Assembly: GCA_963942565.1 (NCBI GenBank)
Contig: OZ012701.1
Coordinates: 2,528,969 to 2,592,968 of the forward strand
Origin: Maea johnstoni
Taxonomy: Eukaryota; Annelida; Polychaeta; Spionida; Magelonidae
Direction: 5' to 3'
Length of the DNA stretch: 64,000 bases
The notes below the pieces were generated by a model. It saw only the letters and a list, made by a program, of their open reading frames with translations, did no database searches and was not told the DNA's origin. The stretch's first letter is position 1. Every line of letters begins with the position of its first letter. Shown piece by piece: positions 36,021 through 48,789 of the stretch. A program made the translations under genes and the position numbers.

Positions 36021-37180
36021 CCGTCGCATTTTAAGGGGAGAACCTATGGTGAAGGGGAAACTCCTTGCCATGTTATCCATACAAGGATGGAATCTGTGTT
36101 TAATGGACGTATGGGAATTTAGGTATTTGGACCATCGGACATGAACAGAGAGTCATGAATACATTTAAGCACAAATCTGAAGAAAGTTAGGGTATTAAAA
36201 AAAACGAATAACATAAATAATAGGGGATAAGAGGGGCACATATGACCAAAAATAACGCCTTCTAGGTCTATTACTTTGAGCATCGGACTTGAAGAGAGAG
36301 TGATAAATATATATAATCACAAATCTGAAGAAATTAAGGGTATTATAGTCTGTCTGACTTGGTTGGGCTAACAGCTTTTTCCTCTTTTTTCCCACAAAAT
36401 TTCGTTTTTGCTATTCAAACTTGGCAAACCTCTTAGTAGCACTACCGCGTGTATGTATGAACATACTTTTTGTCTTAACTCTACAAAATGTTGATTTTGG
36501 GGCTTGTATAGCCAAAAATAACGCCTTCTTTTATAGGCCTAGGAAATAAAATAAAATAACAAAGAAAGAGAATACAAATGAAAGAACGTTATAATATATT
36601 TCAATATTCATATCTAATCAATTTCAATTTTCAATATTTCAATCTGCATGCTGTCGAGGTGCGTTTGACATTGTTAGGCATTTGATGTGACGAAAAAGCA
36701 TGCACAATGTGGGGTGCTCCAGGAGAAAATTTAAAACTGTGCAGCATTGCTCCAGTTCACATAGAAGGTATTCAGCACGGTTTAAATCATATGTATCCTT
36801 GATTTCCACAAAATTGTGTGCTATAAGTGGGAGAGACTGTAAAAATAAAATATGCTCTTCTGTGTCATCCATGGCCAAAGCAATGTGAGATACTAGGCAA
36901 GTGCTTGAAAGCTATTTAGAGCTACACCGGACAGGATATGCAAACCCAACTGGGGCATTTATGACCCCCACACAGAGTAGCATTGTCTCTGACGGGGGCA
37001 ATTAGCACGTGCTTCAGAATGGTGGGTCAGGAGTGCCGGTGTAATGGGATAAAGCGACCCCAGAATCTGTGGACCCCCAGTCACTGAAAATTAGGGTTAC
37101 ATTGACCCCCTGGGATATTGACTCCTAAGCACCTGTTGACTTACCCCTGAATAAAATGACACCTAGTCCTAGTCACTTAG
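36021..37180. repeat. Dispersed repeats with 'aaaaataacgccttct'
   Basis: A block with 'catcggac.tgaa.agagagt' and 'cacaaatctgaagaaa' occurs at 36130 and 36277. 'ccaaaaataacgccttct' occurs at 36246 and 36511. 36360-36500 ('acttggcaaacctctt') matches one arm of the foldback at 46610-47050. A 79-codon minus-strand frame at 36639-36878 is not recognised. Confidence 0.55.
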
Positions 37181-37860
37181 CCCTAGTGTATCAAGGCTTC
37201 ATTGTTTTCTAATAAAAGCATTATTTTGATTTTGATTTATTTGCTGTTCTTATGATAAAAGCATTAAATATATCATTTTAAGCAGACAAATATCCTAGGA
37301 TACAGTAAACAATAAATAAAAAAACACAATATATTTTTCAATATTCATAATTCAAGGTATTTATTAATTTTGAAGAAAGGAAAAGTAACTAAAATGAACT
37401 ATGAATATTCAAAGAATGAATAATGAATATGAAAAAAGTGTTACAAATATTAAATATAAACTTGAATTTTCTGTATTTAGAAATGATTCTTTAATATTTA
37501 TATTTATTTCAATATGTATTGATTATTAGAAAATATTGAAAAGGTCTTTTTGCATATAATTGGTAAATTGAATTGCGAATATTGGAAAATCATTATGATA
37601 ATATAAACTTTTTCAAATATTCATAATTTCTTAATATTCTTAATTCATATTTTCATATTCATGACTTTTCAATGTTTGTAATTCATTACTCCATATTCCT
37701 AATTTATTTTTCATTTTTGTATTAGTTTTTCAATATTCATGATTAAATGTTTTTCTGCATATTGAAAAGGGAATTGATGAATATTAACAAATCATTAGTG
37801 AGTATTGAAAGATAACCTTGAATTTCCAATATGAGTAATTTATTTTTCAATATTCATAAC
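37181..37860. repeat. AT-rich 'tttttcaatattcataattc' low-complexity repeat
   Basis: Variants of this ~20-mer and its complement recur throughout, and again at 38530-38720. Confidence 0.8.
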
Positions 37861-37929
37861 TCATTATAACTTATAATAGGGTAGGTGTTGGCTAAAAGGC
37901 CAACCCAACTGATATTATCTCGCACTACA

Positions 37930-38310
37930 CCCTACGTATAGAATATACCTCAAAATATTGATCTGTATATAACGGTAAATAGACACTAGCCTATGTTGCC
38001 ACTAGGCTATTGAATTAAGTGTATTGTGTAGAACATACTTCAGAGTTCATACTACGTGTAGAATACGCCTCAAAATATTGATCTGTATATAACGGTAAAT
38101 AGACACTAGCCTAGGTTGCCACTAGGCTATAGAATTAATTGTATAGTGTGGAATATACTTCAGAATTTTGATTTGTGTATATACTGGTGACTAGACACTA
38201 GTCTAAGCTACCACTAGGCTATATAATTAAGAATACTCTATGTATATTAATTTAAATAGACGACAGTTATAGGCTACCTTTAGGCCTCAAGAATAAGGTA
38301 TTCTCTTAGA
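37930..38310. repeat. ~120-bp tandem repeat, about three units
   Basis: 'gatctgtatataacggtaaa' + 'tagacactagcct' + 'ttgccactaggctat' occurs at about 37960, 38080 and, more diverged, 38180. Confidence 0.85.
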
Positions 38311-39330
<1,020 letters not shown>

Positions 39331-39353
39331 TTAAAGATTGGGCAGAGCATTAA

Positions 39354-40376
39354 AGGGCAAATGCACCATCAGAATGATTTAGGTTCAAAATGAGCGTATA
39401 CATGTCACCTTTCAAATAAGACCTCCCCCGAACCTGTCCTCTTGAACACTTCTCAGTTATAGCTTACAGAAGTTCAGCATGCAACTGTCCTGAGGTAGCT
39501 ATACAGGACCTCCATGCATCCCAAGATGCACTCTGTTTTTGACACCTTCTAAGCACCTGCCTGTGTCACTAGTGCTTAAAAAAAAGCAGTAATAGGGCGC
39601 TGGGCTCCCTTACCTGCTTAGATTTTCATTACTGGCTTTCAATAAGTTGTCACAATTCCCAAAGATTGAACTTCTTCAATTTCCTATTGTATATTCCAAC
39701 AATCCTTGGAAGTTATACTATGTGGCTTGTCTTTGATTTGTAGCTTATTGTTGGGTAGAAACCATTACTTCCTAATTGCTATGAAATCAGTTTGTGCTAA
39801 TCACTTACAGGAAATTGCAACACTTGTGTCAGTAAGCAGTTACTCATGGGAATAGTGTAGGACTTATTAGTATGTGTATTCCTTTACATCCTGTTATCAA
39901 GATGCTATCTTTGAGTTGAGAACCTGGCACCATTGAGTAAAGGATCATGTGGGTCTAAGGGAGAAGTTCCCTAGGTGAGTCAGATATTTCCATTCCTCCA
40001 AATTTCTGAATTGCTCAATTCTGCCATACTATGTAAGTTTTACTTCTTGAAGTTTTATTTGCTTCCAAACATTTTGATCAGGAATGAGCCAGGAATAAAG
40101 ATTAGCAAGTAAGGGAAATACATGCAGGCTTCTCTGCTACTGCTATCTCTTAAGCACTAGTGACACAGGCTGGTGCTTAGAAGGTGTCAAAAACAGAGTT
40201 GCTTCTTGGGATGCATGGAGGCCCTGTATAGCTGCCTCAGGACAGTTGCTTGCTGAACTTCTGTAAGCTATAACTGAGTAGTGCTGAAGAGGACAGGTTC
40301 GGGGGAGGTCTTATTTGAAAGGTGACATGTATACGCTCATTTTGAACCTAAATCATTCTGATGGTGCATTTGCCCT
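39354..40376. mobile_element. 1.0-kb TTAA-flanked inverted-repeat element, complete
   Basis: It starts AGGGCAAATGCACCATCAGA after TTAA (39350-39353) and ends with the complement before TTAA (40377-40380). The arms are inverted repeats of about 250 bp, recognisable by 'gcgtatacatgtcacctttc' and 'ctgtttttgacaccttctaa'. The unique centre of about 520 bp has no coding capacity. It is unrelated in sequence to the 881-bp TTAA family. Confidence 0.88.
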
Positions 40377-40439
40377 TTAAGGAATTCCATATGGCAGTGT
40401 GGACGGACATTCCCCTCCACCATCGGTTCCCCCCTTCAA

Positions 40440-40840
<401 letters not shown>

Positions 40841-40991
40841 AAGTGCTATAATCTTTTATTGTTGTTCCCTACGTTTCATTTGTAGGAGTGAAGCTTCGCC
40901 GGAAGCAGAATCAGCTACAAGCGCATCATACGAGATTTACACTACCGCTAAACGCACTGGCTGTTCAAAGGGCGGAACACAACGTACCACA

Positions 40992-42737
40992 ATGAGGTTC
41001 CTTCAGGCAAAGGTGCTTTTTGCTTTGCTATGTGTGGGGATTTCCGGAGTAATATTACTCCAGATGCAACTAACGAAACATCACACATTTCGACCTACTA
41101 AATATCAGTCTCAGGAAGACTTCAGTCAAAAGAGACATTTCGGCTTCTTGAATCTTGAACCAACGATTAAAGTGCCGGGTGAAAAAAACATCGTAATGGG
41201 ATGTGCAGTTACTACCAGGAATATTCCCAAACCTACAAAGAACGTTCTTCTAGTTAGGATGCCTTTATTTCAGCATCTCATTCCGTCCTTGTGTAAAACG
41301 GGTTCAGCCGGATTTAGCTACCATTTTTACTTGTCGCATGACCAAAATGATCCTTTTTTCTCACGGAAGAATTCCCAAGAAGAATTCGAGCAGGCTTTTA
41401 CGTCCATCATTACAAAACTCTGCCCTAAAACCTTTAATGTAATGCTCAAGCTCGTAGAGTGTGGTCATATGGAAGATCCAGCATGGGCACAGAACGATGC
41501 TATGTTCGACGCCTATTTGGATAATATGCCGTACTATTACAGGATAAACGATGATACAGTTATGGAAACGCCGGGCTGGAGCGAGGCGTTTGTCAATCAA
41601 CTTGCCAAATATTCTCCTTCAAATGTAGGCGTTGTTGGTCCAAAACACAGGGGTGGCAACGAGGATATTCTTACCTATGATTTCGTTCACAAGAGTCACC
41701 TTGATATCCATGGTTTTTACTACCCAAGAACCTTCATTAACTGGTACGCAGACGATTGGTTTACGAGCGTCTACCGGCCGGACCGGTCCACAAAACTGCA
41801 AAACATCCGCCTACGACATAGTATGTCTTCTGGTACGCGGTATTTGATAAATCGGGGGGGAGGGGGGGTAGGCAAATTGCTGAAGGGGCAAGTTGAGAAG
41901 GGTAGAAGGGTAATGCATGATTATCTAACCGCAGGTGCGTATCTTTGGAAACCTAACTTAAGCGGTGAGAGGATCATATCTTTCTCTTTGTACGGAGCCG
42001 ACCCACGTTATATATACGGCGCGGTGCGAAATGCTCAGTTAGTTCCAATTTATTTTCCAACGTGGAGGGCAAGGTTTTATGTGGAGAATCCCAATGGCAC
42101 TACAAGACACGCCAAAGTGTCCATGCGGATAATCACGAAGCTGAGAGTCCTGGGCGCTGAAGTATGCTACTTGGACTCAGAGAGAGCACAGTTGGCACCC
42201 ATGCTTTGGCGTTTTCTGGTGGCTCAAGATCCCCGGGTCAAACGATTTATCATCCGGGATGCCGATAGCCGACTGAATTCAAGAGATGCTGCAGTAGTTC
42301 ACGAATGGGAGAAATCGGGCAAAGCTTTCCACTGCATACGAGACCACCCATGGCACAGTAACTATGCCGTCTTGGGAGGCCTTTGGGGCGGCGTGCCATC
42401 CCTCCTTAACCCCTTGCTCCCCAAACCCTGGCTAGAAATGATGCGCGGAGTGGGTACTGGCTACATACAAGATATGCATTTCTTAGGGAAGTCGATCTGG
42501 CCTAAAGTGTCGGCCGATAACGCCTACTGCCATGATAGCTTTTCTTGTAAGAGGTACGCAGGTTCCCATCCCTTCCCCGTTGAGCGGACAGAACCCGGCC
42601 TCCACCTTGGGGCCGTCCACGACCCTTTCGGGGTAATCCGCCAGGGGGACATAGATATCCTGGTCAAACATGCAGTGGTCAAGGAATGTACTGATCCAGG
42701 CAGCAAACTTCCAGAACCGGCCACTAAAGAAAACTAA
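40992..42737 (+). CDS. Type II membrane glycosyltransferase-like protein, two domains
   Basis: Single uninterrupted frame of 581 codons. Residues 8-27 are one hydrophobic helix (VLFALLCVGISGVILL) after a short basic N-terminus, a Golgi type II anchor. Domain 1 (about 68-300) has VMGCAVTT, PAWAQNDAMFDAYLDN, YYYRINDDTVMETPGW and GFYYPRTF; NDDT is a DxD-like metal/nucleotide-sugar site of GT-A folds. Domain 2 (about 330-500) has FSLYGADPRY, RFIIRDADSRLN and HCIRDHPW, a second GT-like module with its own RDAD motif. I know both as parts of uncharacterised animal/protist glycosyltransferase-like proteins; the sugar and acceptor are unknown. A G-run at about 41858-41868 encodes GGGG inside the link. 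The frame stops at 42735 exactly where a mucin-like repeat starts in another frame. The start at 40992 is the first ATG of the frame. Confidence 0.8.
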   Translation: MRFLQAKVLFALLCVGISGVILLQMQLTKHHTFRPTKYQSQEDFSQKRHFGFLNLEPTIKVPGEKNIVMGCAVTTRNIPKPTKNVLLVRMPLFQHLIPSLCKTGSAGFSYHFYLSHDQNDPFFSRKNSQEEFEQAFTSIITKLCPKTFNVMLKLVECGHMEDPAWAQNDAMFDAYLDNMPYYYRINDDTVMETPGWSEAFVNQLAKYSPSNVGVVGPKHRGGNEDILTYDFVHKSHLDIHGFYYPRTFINWYADDWFTSVYRPDRSTKLQNIRLRHSMSSGTRYLINRGGGGVGKLLKGQVEKGRRVMHDYLTAGAYLWKPNLSGERIISFSLYGADPRYIYGAVRNAQLVPIYFPTWRARFYVENPNGTTRHAKVSMRIITKLRVLGAEVCYLDSERAQLAPMLWRFLVAQDPRVKRFIIRDADSRLNSRDAAVVHEWEKSGKAFHCIRDHPWHSNYAVLGGLWGGVPSLLNPLLPKPWLEMMRGVGTGYIQDMHFLGKSIWPKVSADNAYCHDSFSCKRYAGSHPFPVERTEPGLHLGAVHDPFGVIRQGDIDILVKHAVVKECTDPGSKLPEPATKEN

Positions 42738-43629
42738 CGACCCCCGCCCCACCAGCAACGACCACGTCCATTGTAACCACTACAAGCAGACCAACGACCA
42801 CGTCCGTTGTAACGACTGCAAGCAAGCCAACGACCCCCGCACAACCCGTAACGACCACGTCCGTTGTAACCACTACAAGCAAGCCAACGACCCCCGCACA
42901 ACCCGTAACGACCACGTCCGTTGTAACCACTACAAGCAAACCAACGACCCCCGCACCACCCGTAACGACCACGTCCGTTGTAACCACTACAAGCAAACCA
43001 ACGACCCCCGCACCACCCGCAACGACCACGTCCGTTGTAACCACTACAAGCAAACCAACGACCCCCGCACCACCCGTAACGACCACGTCCGTTGTAACCA
43101 CTACAAGCAAACCAACGACCCCCGCACCACCCGTAACGACCACGTCCGTTGTAACCACTACAAGCAAACCAACGACCCCCGCACAACCCGTAACGACCAC
43201 GTCCGTTGTAACCACTACAAGCAAACCAACGACCCCCGCACCACCCGTAACGACCACGTCCGTTGTAACCACTACAAGCAAACCAACGACCCCCGCACCA
43301 CCCGTTACGACCACGTCCGTTGTAACCACTACAAGCAAACCAACGACCCCCGCACCACCCGCAACGACCACGTCCGTTGTAACCACTACAAGCAAACCAA
43401 CGACCCCCGCACCACCCGTAACGACCACGTCCGTTGTAACCACTACAAGCAAACCAACGACCCCCGCACCATCCGCAACGACCACGTCCGTTGTAACCAC
43501 TACAAGCAAACCAATGACCCCCGCAGCACCCGCAACGACCACGTCCATTGTAACGACTACAAACAAACCAACGACCCCCGCACCATCTGCAACGACCACG
43601 TCCATTGTTACCCCCACAAGGGCCTTAAG
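42738..43629 (+). repeat. 57-bp minisatellite encoding a mucin-like Thr/Pro tail
   Basis: About 15 units of 57 bp (19 codons). In the frame -1 to the preceding gene it reads SKPTTPAPPVTTTSVVTTT per unit, a mucin-like O-glycosylation stretch. Unit-to-unit changes such as gta/gtt and aaa/aag are silent in this frame. It ends in ...TPTRAL with a donor AAG|GTGATA after 43629, whose phase fits the exon at 44398. The other two forward frames are also open simply because 57 is a multiple of three. I read it as the linker of the same gene, reached through a frame difference at the 3' end of the 40992 frame. That difference is either a real lesion or an assembly error. Confidence 0.7.
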
Positions 43630-44397
43630 GTGATAGTCTAGTACACCAAGATTATCACCACTAGGTGGTGTCCTTGGCTGGCCCCTAGGAATGGATATCA
43701 AAACAAAAGATGACACACGAGCAGTGTTCACTCGCCACGAATCTCGAACTGGCAACATTCTATTGTGCTAACCTCGAGAGCACAAAAGGCAGGGCCCTTT
43801 AGGTTTTCCTTGTTACATTGCTCCCGAACGACATGGCTGTCTGTCTGCTTTAACCATGCAGATTCCTTCGAGATAGACCATTTTGACCAAAATTTTCATC
43901 TCATTTTTTGGCTGAAAGTGAATAAAGATACAGTCTCCGAAGCCAGTATTTTAGAATATGACAGATATAAACCCCGTCTAGGTGCAAGGTCATGTCACAA
44001 GTACCTTTACTATGTAAAACACGTGCTGATAGTAATTTTGAGGCTTATGGGAACATTCAAAAATGTTTTTAGGATATCCATCGTGCAGATCCCCTGTTGC
44101 GGTTGGACCTTGCACCTCACCAAAGACATGAATGATCAAATGGTAGACTCTCACTTTCAAGTAAAGGGTGATTCTTGTCATTTTGCCAAAAAAACGAAAC
44201 ACATCCAGATATGTTCTTTAAAGGTGCCACATTACCTCAAAATAGCCACTTACTGATAAGTTCACCATTTTTCCGCAACTATGAGATGTAACCTTTACAA
44301 TAGCATAAGTACCGTTGTCTTAATTAAACTCAGTTTTCAGATATTCAAATTTTAAAAATGACCCTTGTATCGGGTAGGGTTCTACCTTAACCATTAG
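43630..44397 (+). other. Intron of the glycosyltransferase-like gene
   Basis: Bounded by GT at 43630 and AG at 44396-44397. About 43655-43800 looks like a tRNA-derived SINE on the minus strand (A box around 43764-43781, B-box-like AGTTCGAGATTC around 43742-43753). A 163-codon frame at 43765-44256 has no recognisable content. Confidence 0.5.
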
Positions 44398-44587
44398 CAC
44401 CACTGCCACACCCGCCAAGACATGGGTGTTCTGGTCAAACGATTTTCACATCAGTCCCATCAACGATCTCAAGTACCTTCTGCAACCCCTTGGCGTGAAG
44501 TTCATCGATAAGAGTCTCTCCGGGCATTGCCATACATGTATAACCAATACTTATGCGAAAGATCTCAAAGTTGGCAGTGGCAACTGA
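44398..44587 (+). CDS. Last exon of the glycosyltransferase-like gene
   Basis: The acceptor CCATTAG ends at 44397. Taking two bases from the donor at 43629, the frame reads STTATPAKTWVFWSNDFHIS, then PINDLKYLLQPLGVKFIDKS and LSGHCHTC, and stops at TGA 44585-44587. The beginning (STTATPAK) continues the Thr/Pro-rich linker, which supports both the splice and the mucin frame. FWSNDFHISP followed by LxPLGVxFIDKSLSGHCH is the N-terminal part of another module I know from large uncharacterised animal/protist glycosyltransferase-like proteins. Here only its first ~55 residues are present before the stop and an AATAAA, so the module looks truncated. Confidence 0.65.
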
Positions 44588-44597
44588 TCCAAATAGC

Positions 44598-44605
44598 AAT
44601 AAAGA
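44598..44605 (+). terminator. Poly(A) signal AATAAA
   Basis: AATAAA lies about 12 bases after the stop of the 44398 exon ('tagcaataaagacagg'). Confidence 0.5.
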
Positions 44606-44609
44606 CAGG

Positions 44610-45273
44610 GCTGCGGTCCAATTTTGGATAAAATTTTCAGACTTTTATGAGTGGCCTCATATACAATACTAAGAATCATACGAGGACCTACTTAGCAAGC
44701 TTTCAAAAGCAAACTTTCTAACAATATGAAAACGTATAATGCACAATTCAAAACACAACTTATAGAAAAGTGGGAAAAGGTGTTAGAAAACATTCCAAAA
44801 TAGGTGTGGTATGAGGTGTTAGAAAATATTCCTAAATACGACCTTTTGTACATAATGTAGAAAATGCACTTTCTCTCCTTCACTCTTTCTTTTGCATGCA
44901 TTCCTTTGTGATCTTTCCTTTTCACACAGTCAATTTTATGGTAGAAGGTTATATTGTGGATTTAAATGGGTGAATAAAAACAAGAAAGCCTTTTAGATAC
45001 TAATCACGAACAAGTAATTAGTGTTTTTACTAACTCAAAGTGTGGGTGAATATCATTTAGTTAAGAAATATTAGTGACTTTTGTGAACGATCAAGGAAGA
45101 ATCTTTTGCTGATCCCTATGGTTTGGGGGAAAATACGTTCTGCACAGAAGTGGTAAACAGCTATTACAAAAAGTTGATAAATGCCATTATTATTGCTTCA
45201 GCTATCTCCTCCTGTCAGAATGCTTTATTTGTACCATGTGACTACATTTTATATGTTCATGATGCTTTATACT
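44610..45273. other. No recognisable feature
   Basis: Nothing supported here. Confidence 0.4.
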
Positions 45274-45560
45274 CAGTTTACATTACCCTCGGCCCTTGGG
45301 CTGCCGGCAATGTTAACTTTTCTTATTTTCCAGAGCTGAGTTATTGCCCAATTGTAATGTTATTACATTGGAAAAAAATGATCCCTTGAAATCCAGAGGT
45401 CTGTTTTCTTTTAGGAGCAATAATAAATGTCTTATGGACTGTTCTCCAGGCCGTTGTGAGGATTTACCATAAGCCTTCAGGCCTATAACAAATCCTCATA
45501 ATGCCCTGGGGAACAGTCAATAAGGCTTTATTGATTTTGTACAGGTTGGGCAAGAGAGCA
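45274..45560. mobile_element. Palindromic hairpin elements (two)
   Basis: 45274-45320 is a short imperfect palindrome around GGCCCTTGGGC. 45405-45540 has imperfect arms of about 50-60 bp: 'tggactgttctccaggcc' is mirrored by 'ggggaacagtcaata' and 'gaggattt' by 'aaatcctc', around 'agccttcaggcct'. A third partial arm ('ataggctgttccccgggcc') follows at 45575. Same architecture as the 14113 and 35538 hairpins, different sequence. Confidence 0.65.
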
Positions 45561-46609
45561 ATAATAAATGCCTTATAGGCTGTTCCCCGGGCCTTTGCCA
45601 TAGTTCTTCAGGTACTCCGGGTCCCTCCAGTAGTTACAACTGGCTAGTCACAACTTCGAAGCAATAAATTTGCAGAAAAAGTGACAAAAAACGAAATTCC
45701 AAATGATCAGACAAAACTATTTATAGTGTTAGATAACTCTTTCAATGAGTCTATGTCTCGCTGTATTTGACAAAATGATTTCCACTGTAACTGACACAAA
45801 CCAAGTTATGATTGCCACATTGACAAAAAACATGCATCTCTTGAACGACATCTGTTCATTTCTGATTCGTTTTAAAGTACTAGTAACTAGTAAAAAAGAT
45901 ACATTTTTCTTTTCAAAAGCGTGGTCTTCATTACTTATAAAGTATAAGTTAGTAGATTGAAGAACCAAAAAGTTATGTTTAGTAATTCTTTTTGTGATTC
46001 CAAAGTGCCAATTTTAAGAAAAAAATCTCCCGCCGAAAAACGACTGAAAACGAGGCTGTGCAGCAATGACGTAAAGGGTGGCCCTCAGAGATTTAGGTCA
46101 TCTCTTTTTACACTGAGCGGAATAGTCGCTCGTAAACATAGCTGTACTTTCCTCGATGCTGCTTCATCGTTAATATAGCGATTGCCTTGATATTTCATAT
46201 GCTTATGGAATATCTATGTGCGGTCCAAACAAACTTTGTCGCGTAAAACTCAGAAACGGCTGAGAAATCGCTAGTTAAACGCAACAACGGCATTTGTTAT
46301 GGTCTCATTCGGGAGACACTGTCACATGAAGGCATGGTCGACTTCCCTCGCTGCCACTTCAATGTGGATTACGCAATTTTCATGATAATTTCTATCTTGA
46401 AGGGATATCTAATTGTGAAAATAGCGATGTTTATTTCGTTAACATCCGACAGCAAACGGCCGAGAAATCGGAAGTGACATGTTGAGCTAGCCGAAATGTA
46501 GAGCTACATTATAAGCTCCATGTAGATTTCAGTACTGTCACGTGTTTTTGAGGGCGTGGTTGGGTGGGAATGAATGAATAAATGAAGGCCATTTAGTGCC
46601 ATTATTTTC
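45561..46609. other. No gene recognised
   Basis: 46180-46290 and 46380-46480 share 'cagaaacggc.gagaaatcg'-type segments, a weak duplication. Nothing else. Confidence 0.4.
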
Positions 46610-47050
46610 TTTTCAAAAAGTGGTCCTTTGTCACTGTGTATGAACAGTCTATAGTCTGACTGACAAGCTTGACTGACCGTTTTTTCCTTGTTTTGTTACA
46701 AAAAGTTCGTGTTCGCCACTGGCATCCAACCTTGGCAAACCTCTGATAAACACATATATATAGTCGTTTATGTATGTACATTTTTTGACTCAACTCAGCA
46801 AAATGAATTTGCTCATGAATCCCATTGTAAAATTAGCCCATTGCAACCTTCGGTACAACTGAAATGTGAGCGATGTCGTGCGCAATTTTAATATGGGCAC
46901 ATAATAGGCAAAATCTACATTTTGCGGAGTTGGGGCAGAAAGTATGTTTATAAAACTCGACCTAGTGCTCCCAAGAGGTTTATCAAGTTTGTATAGCATA
47001 TACATCAAAGAGGAGAGACCGTTCGGTTAAGCTTGTGTCAGACAGACTTA
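46610..47050. mobile_element. Foldback element
   Basis: The left arm ('gtctgactgacaagcttgac' then 'ttggcaaacctct' then 'ctcagcaaaatg') is mirrored by the right arm (46915-47050, ending 'aagcttgtgtcagacagact'). One arm recurs alone at 36360-36500. Confidence 0.65.
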
Positions 47051-48326
47051 AGTTTAGGTTAAAGAAGGAATCGCAAATGTCGATCTATATAACTAAGAGT
47101 GGGACTTGTAAAGAATAGTTGTGTATTTTTTTGGAAATTCGTAATAAGTACATTTAAGCAACATTTCACAAAACCACTAGTTTATCAAGTATCTTAACTT
47201 GCGACAGTTCTTATTGTCAAGCTTAGGAGACAATTGCGTTATCCTATATAGAGCAATTTCATGTGATGTAGCGACTACCCTAAACTGCTGACAAATGCTA
47301 TTTTATGCGACCAATCGTCACAAAAACGTATCAAGTAATAGAGCACTTTTAATGCCTTAAAACAATATAACTGTTGTAGAAATTGGACACTCCTGGACCA
47401 AGAGGCAGCCCAAAGCAATATGTCAATATGTAATTTGCATGCGATATGATTTGACGCCATCCTGTATGAAGGCCACCCGTGACGTCACAGCCAAGTTTTG
47501 CCGCCATCGGCGTATTTTATGGGTGTCAGAGCAATTATGCTCTGTATCTCGCTTAATACTAGGAATACTACACTTTTATTATGTGTTTTTATTCTACAAA
47601 TACACAATGTATAACATCCCAGAAATGACCTGGGTACCCATTACTAGTACTTTAAGAGACAGCAACGTATGAAAACGACTAAATCAACACCAGGATTTAA
47701 CGAGTATACAGCGAAGAGCATTTAATTCCTGCACCAGTGGGCCGGACACCTGTTAGCGAATGGTTGTACACACGTTCAATGATAACTTGTGGAAAAAGTA
47801 AGCCATGCATATAAATGACCAACGTTAAGCTGCGTATCAAAGCTACGTTCAGCTGTGAGGTCAGTAAAGACAGCGGTGTGTTGTACCGTTTTATCCTGCA
47901 TCACTTGCAACAGAGCAGATCAAACCTTAAAACCCCTGGTAATACTCTGACAATAATGCAATAATGAAATACTGTTTGATTTGAATATTTACAGTAGGGA
48001 CATTTAATTCCTGACAAAAAAATTACGCCGTCTCGAAACAATAGACGGCGCTACTTACGTGACCTAATGAGTCACTACTTATAAAACCAGTAGATGGCGC
48101 CACCAGATTAGTTAAATGGCGGTAATTTGGCAAGCTCACGCGAATGTGTCAGCTTGGAAATAAAACATCAATTTTTGTAATATAAACCTATTAAAGGTAG
48201 GTAATGTAACAACTCCATGAAGGGGTTAATGAAATATACTGTTTGCCTGATTCTAAAGGTACTATTAAAGCCCAGACTGACAGTATATCAGGATCCGTAC
48301 GGCCACGGACCTGTTTGGGCTGATTT
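47051..48326. other. No gene recognised
   Basis: I see no convincing coding exon. 'gta(g/t)atggcgccacc'-like motifs near 48040-48110 are unexplained. Confidence 0.4.
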
Positions 48327-48330
48327 CATT

Positions 48331-48558
48331 TGTGGTGATGACCTAACCTTTAAAATACATGGATGGATTACTCATGGTCCATCTCCTGAATGGCAGCTAA
48401 CAGATCGGCGAAGATCAGGTTCTTGAACTGAAGAACAACATCTAGCACATTCGCATCATAGTTTCATCAAGGGTCAACTGCGTATTAAATATGGCGCCGT
48501 TTCATGACGTCATCTAGAATCTCGCGCGCATGACTATGAGCGTAAGCTCGACACCACA
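48331..48558 (-). repeat. 3' LTR
   Basis: On the sense strand it starts TGTGGTGTCGAGCTTACG and ends TCATCACCACA, with TG...CA boundaries. It is about 98% identical to the 5' LTR and is preceded by a purine-rich tract. Confidence 0.95.
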
Positions 48559-48789
48559 TTCCTTCCCTTCCTAAATTTGGAATGTGGCGACATTCCGGAA
48601 CATAGAATAAAATTGAACATTCTATAATGAATCCGTTAAAGAATGGTTCTCACTGGTCCGATGAACATCGGTCCATACCTGTATATAACAATTCAACTAA
48701 ATCCGTTAAGAAACAGTTTTCGCTGGTCCAATAAACATCGGTCCATACCTCAAAAACTATATACACTATATACATCCTCGGTCGAGCCA

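Noticed and set aside
36639-36878. 79-codon minus-strand frame (MAMDDTEEHILFLQ...)
   Set aside because: Composition is protein-like, but there is no family match, no splice context, and it lies among dispersed repeats.
37181-38310. CRISPR-like or centromeric array
   Set aside because: The repeats are AT-rich, degenerate and of variable spacing. The ~120-bp units number only about three, and CRISPR arrays do not occur in animal nuclear DNA.
42720-42740. Programmed -1 ribosomal frameshift joining the glycosyltransferase frame to the mucin-like frame
   Set aside because: The in-frame codons before the stop (ACT AAA GAA AAC) do not form a canonical X-XXY-YYZ slippery heptamer, and I see no clear pseudoknot. 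A lesion or assembly error is simpler.
42724-43758. 344-codon reverse-strand frame rich in Val/Thr (GVVGLLVVVTTDVVV repeats) and a 323-codon forward frame (KQTNDPRTTRNDHVRCNHY repeats)
   Set aside because: Both are shadow frames of the 57-bp minisatellite. Only the Thr/Pro frame links in phase to a flanking exon.
43765-44256. 163-codon forward frame
   Set aside because: It lies in the intron between two well-phased exons, has no recognisable motif and overlaps a SINE-like sequence.
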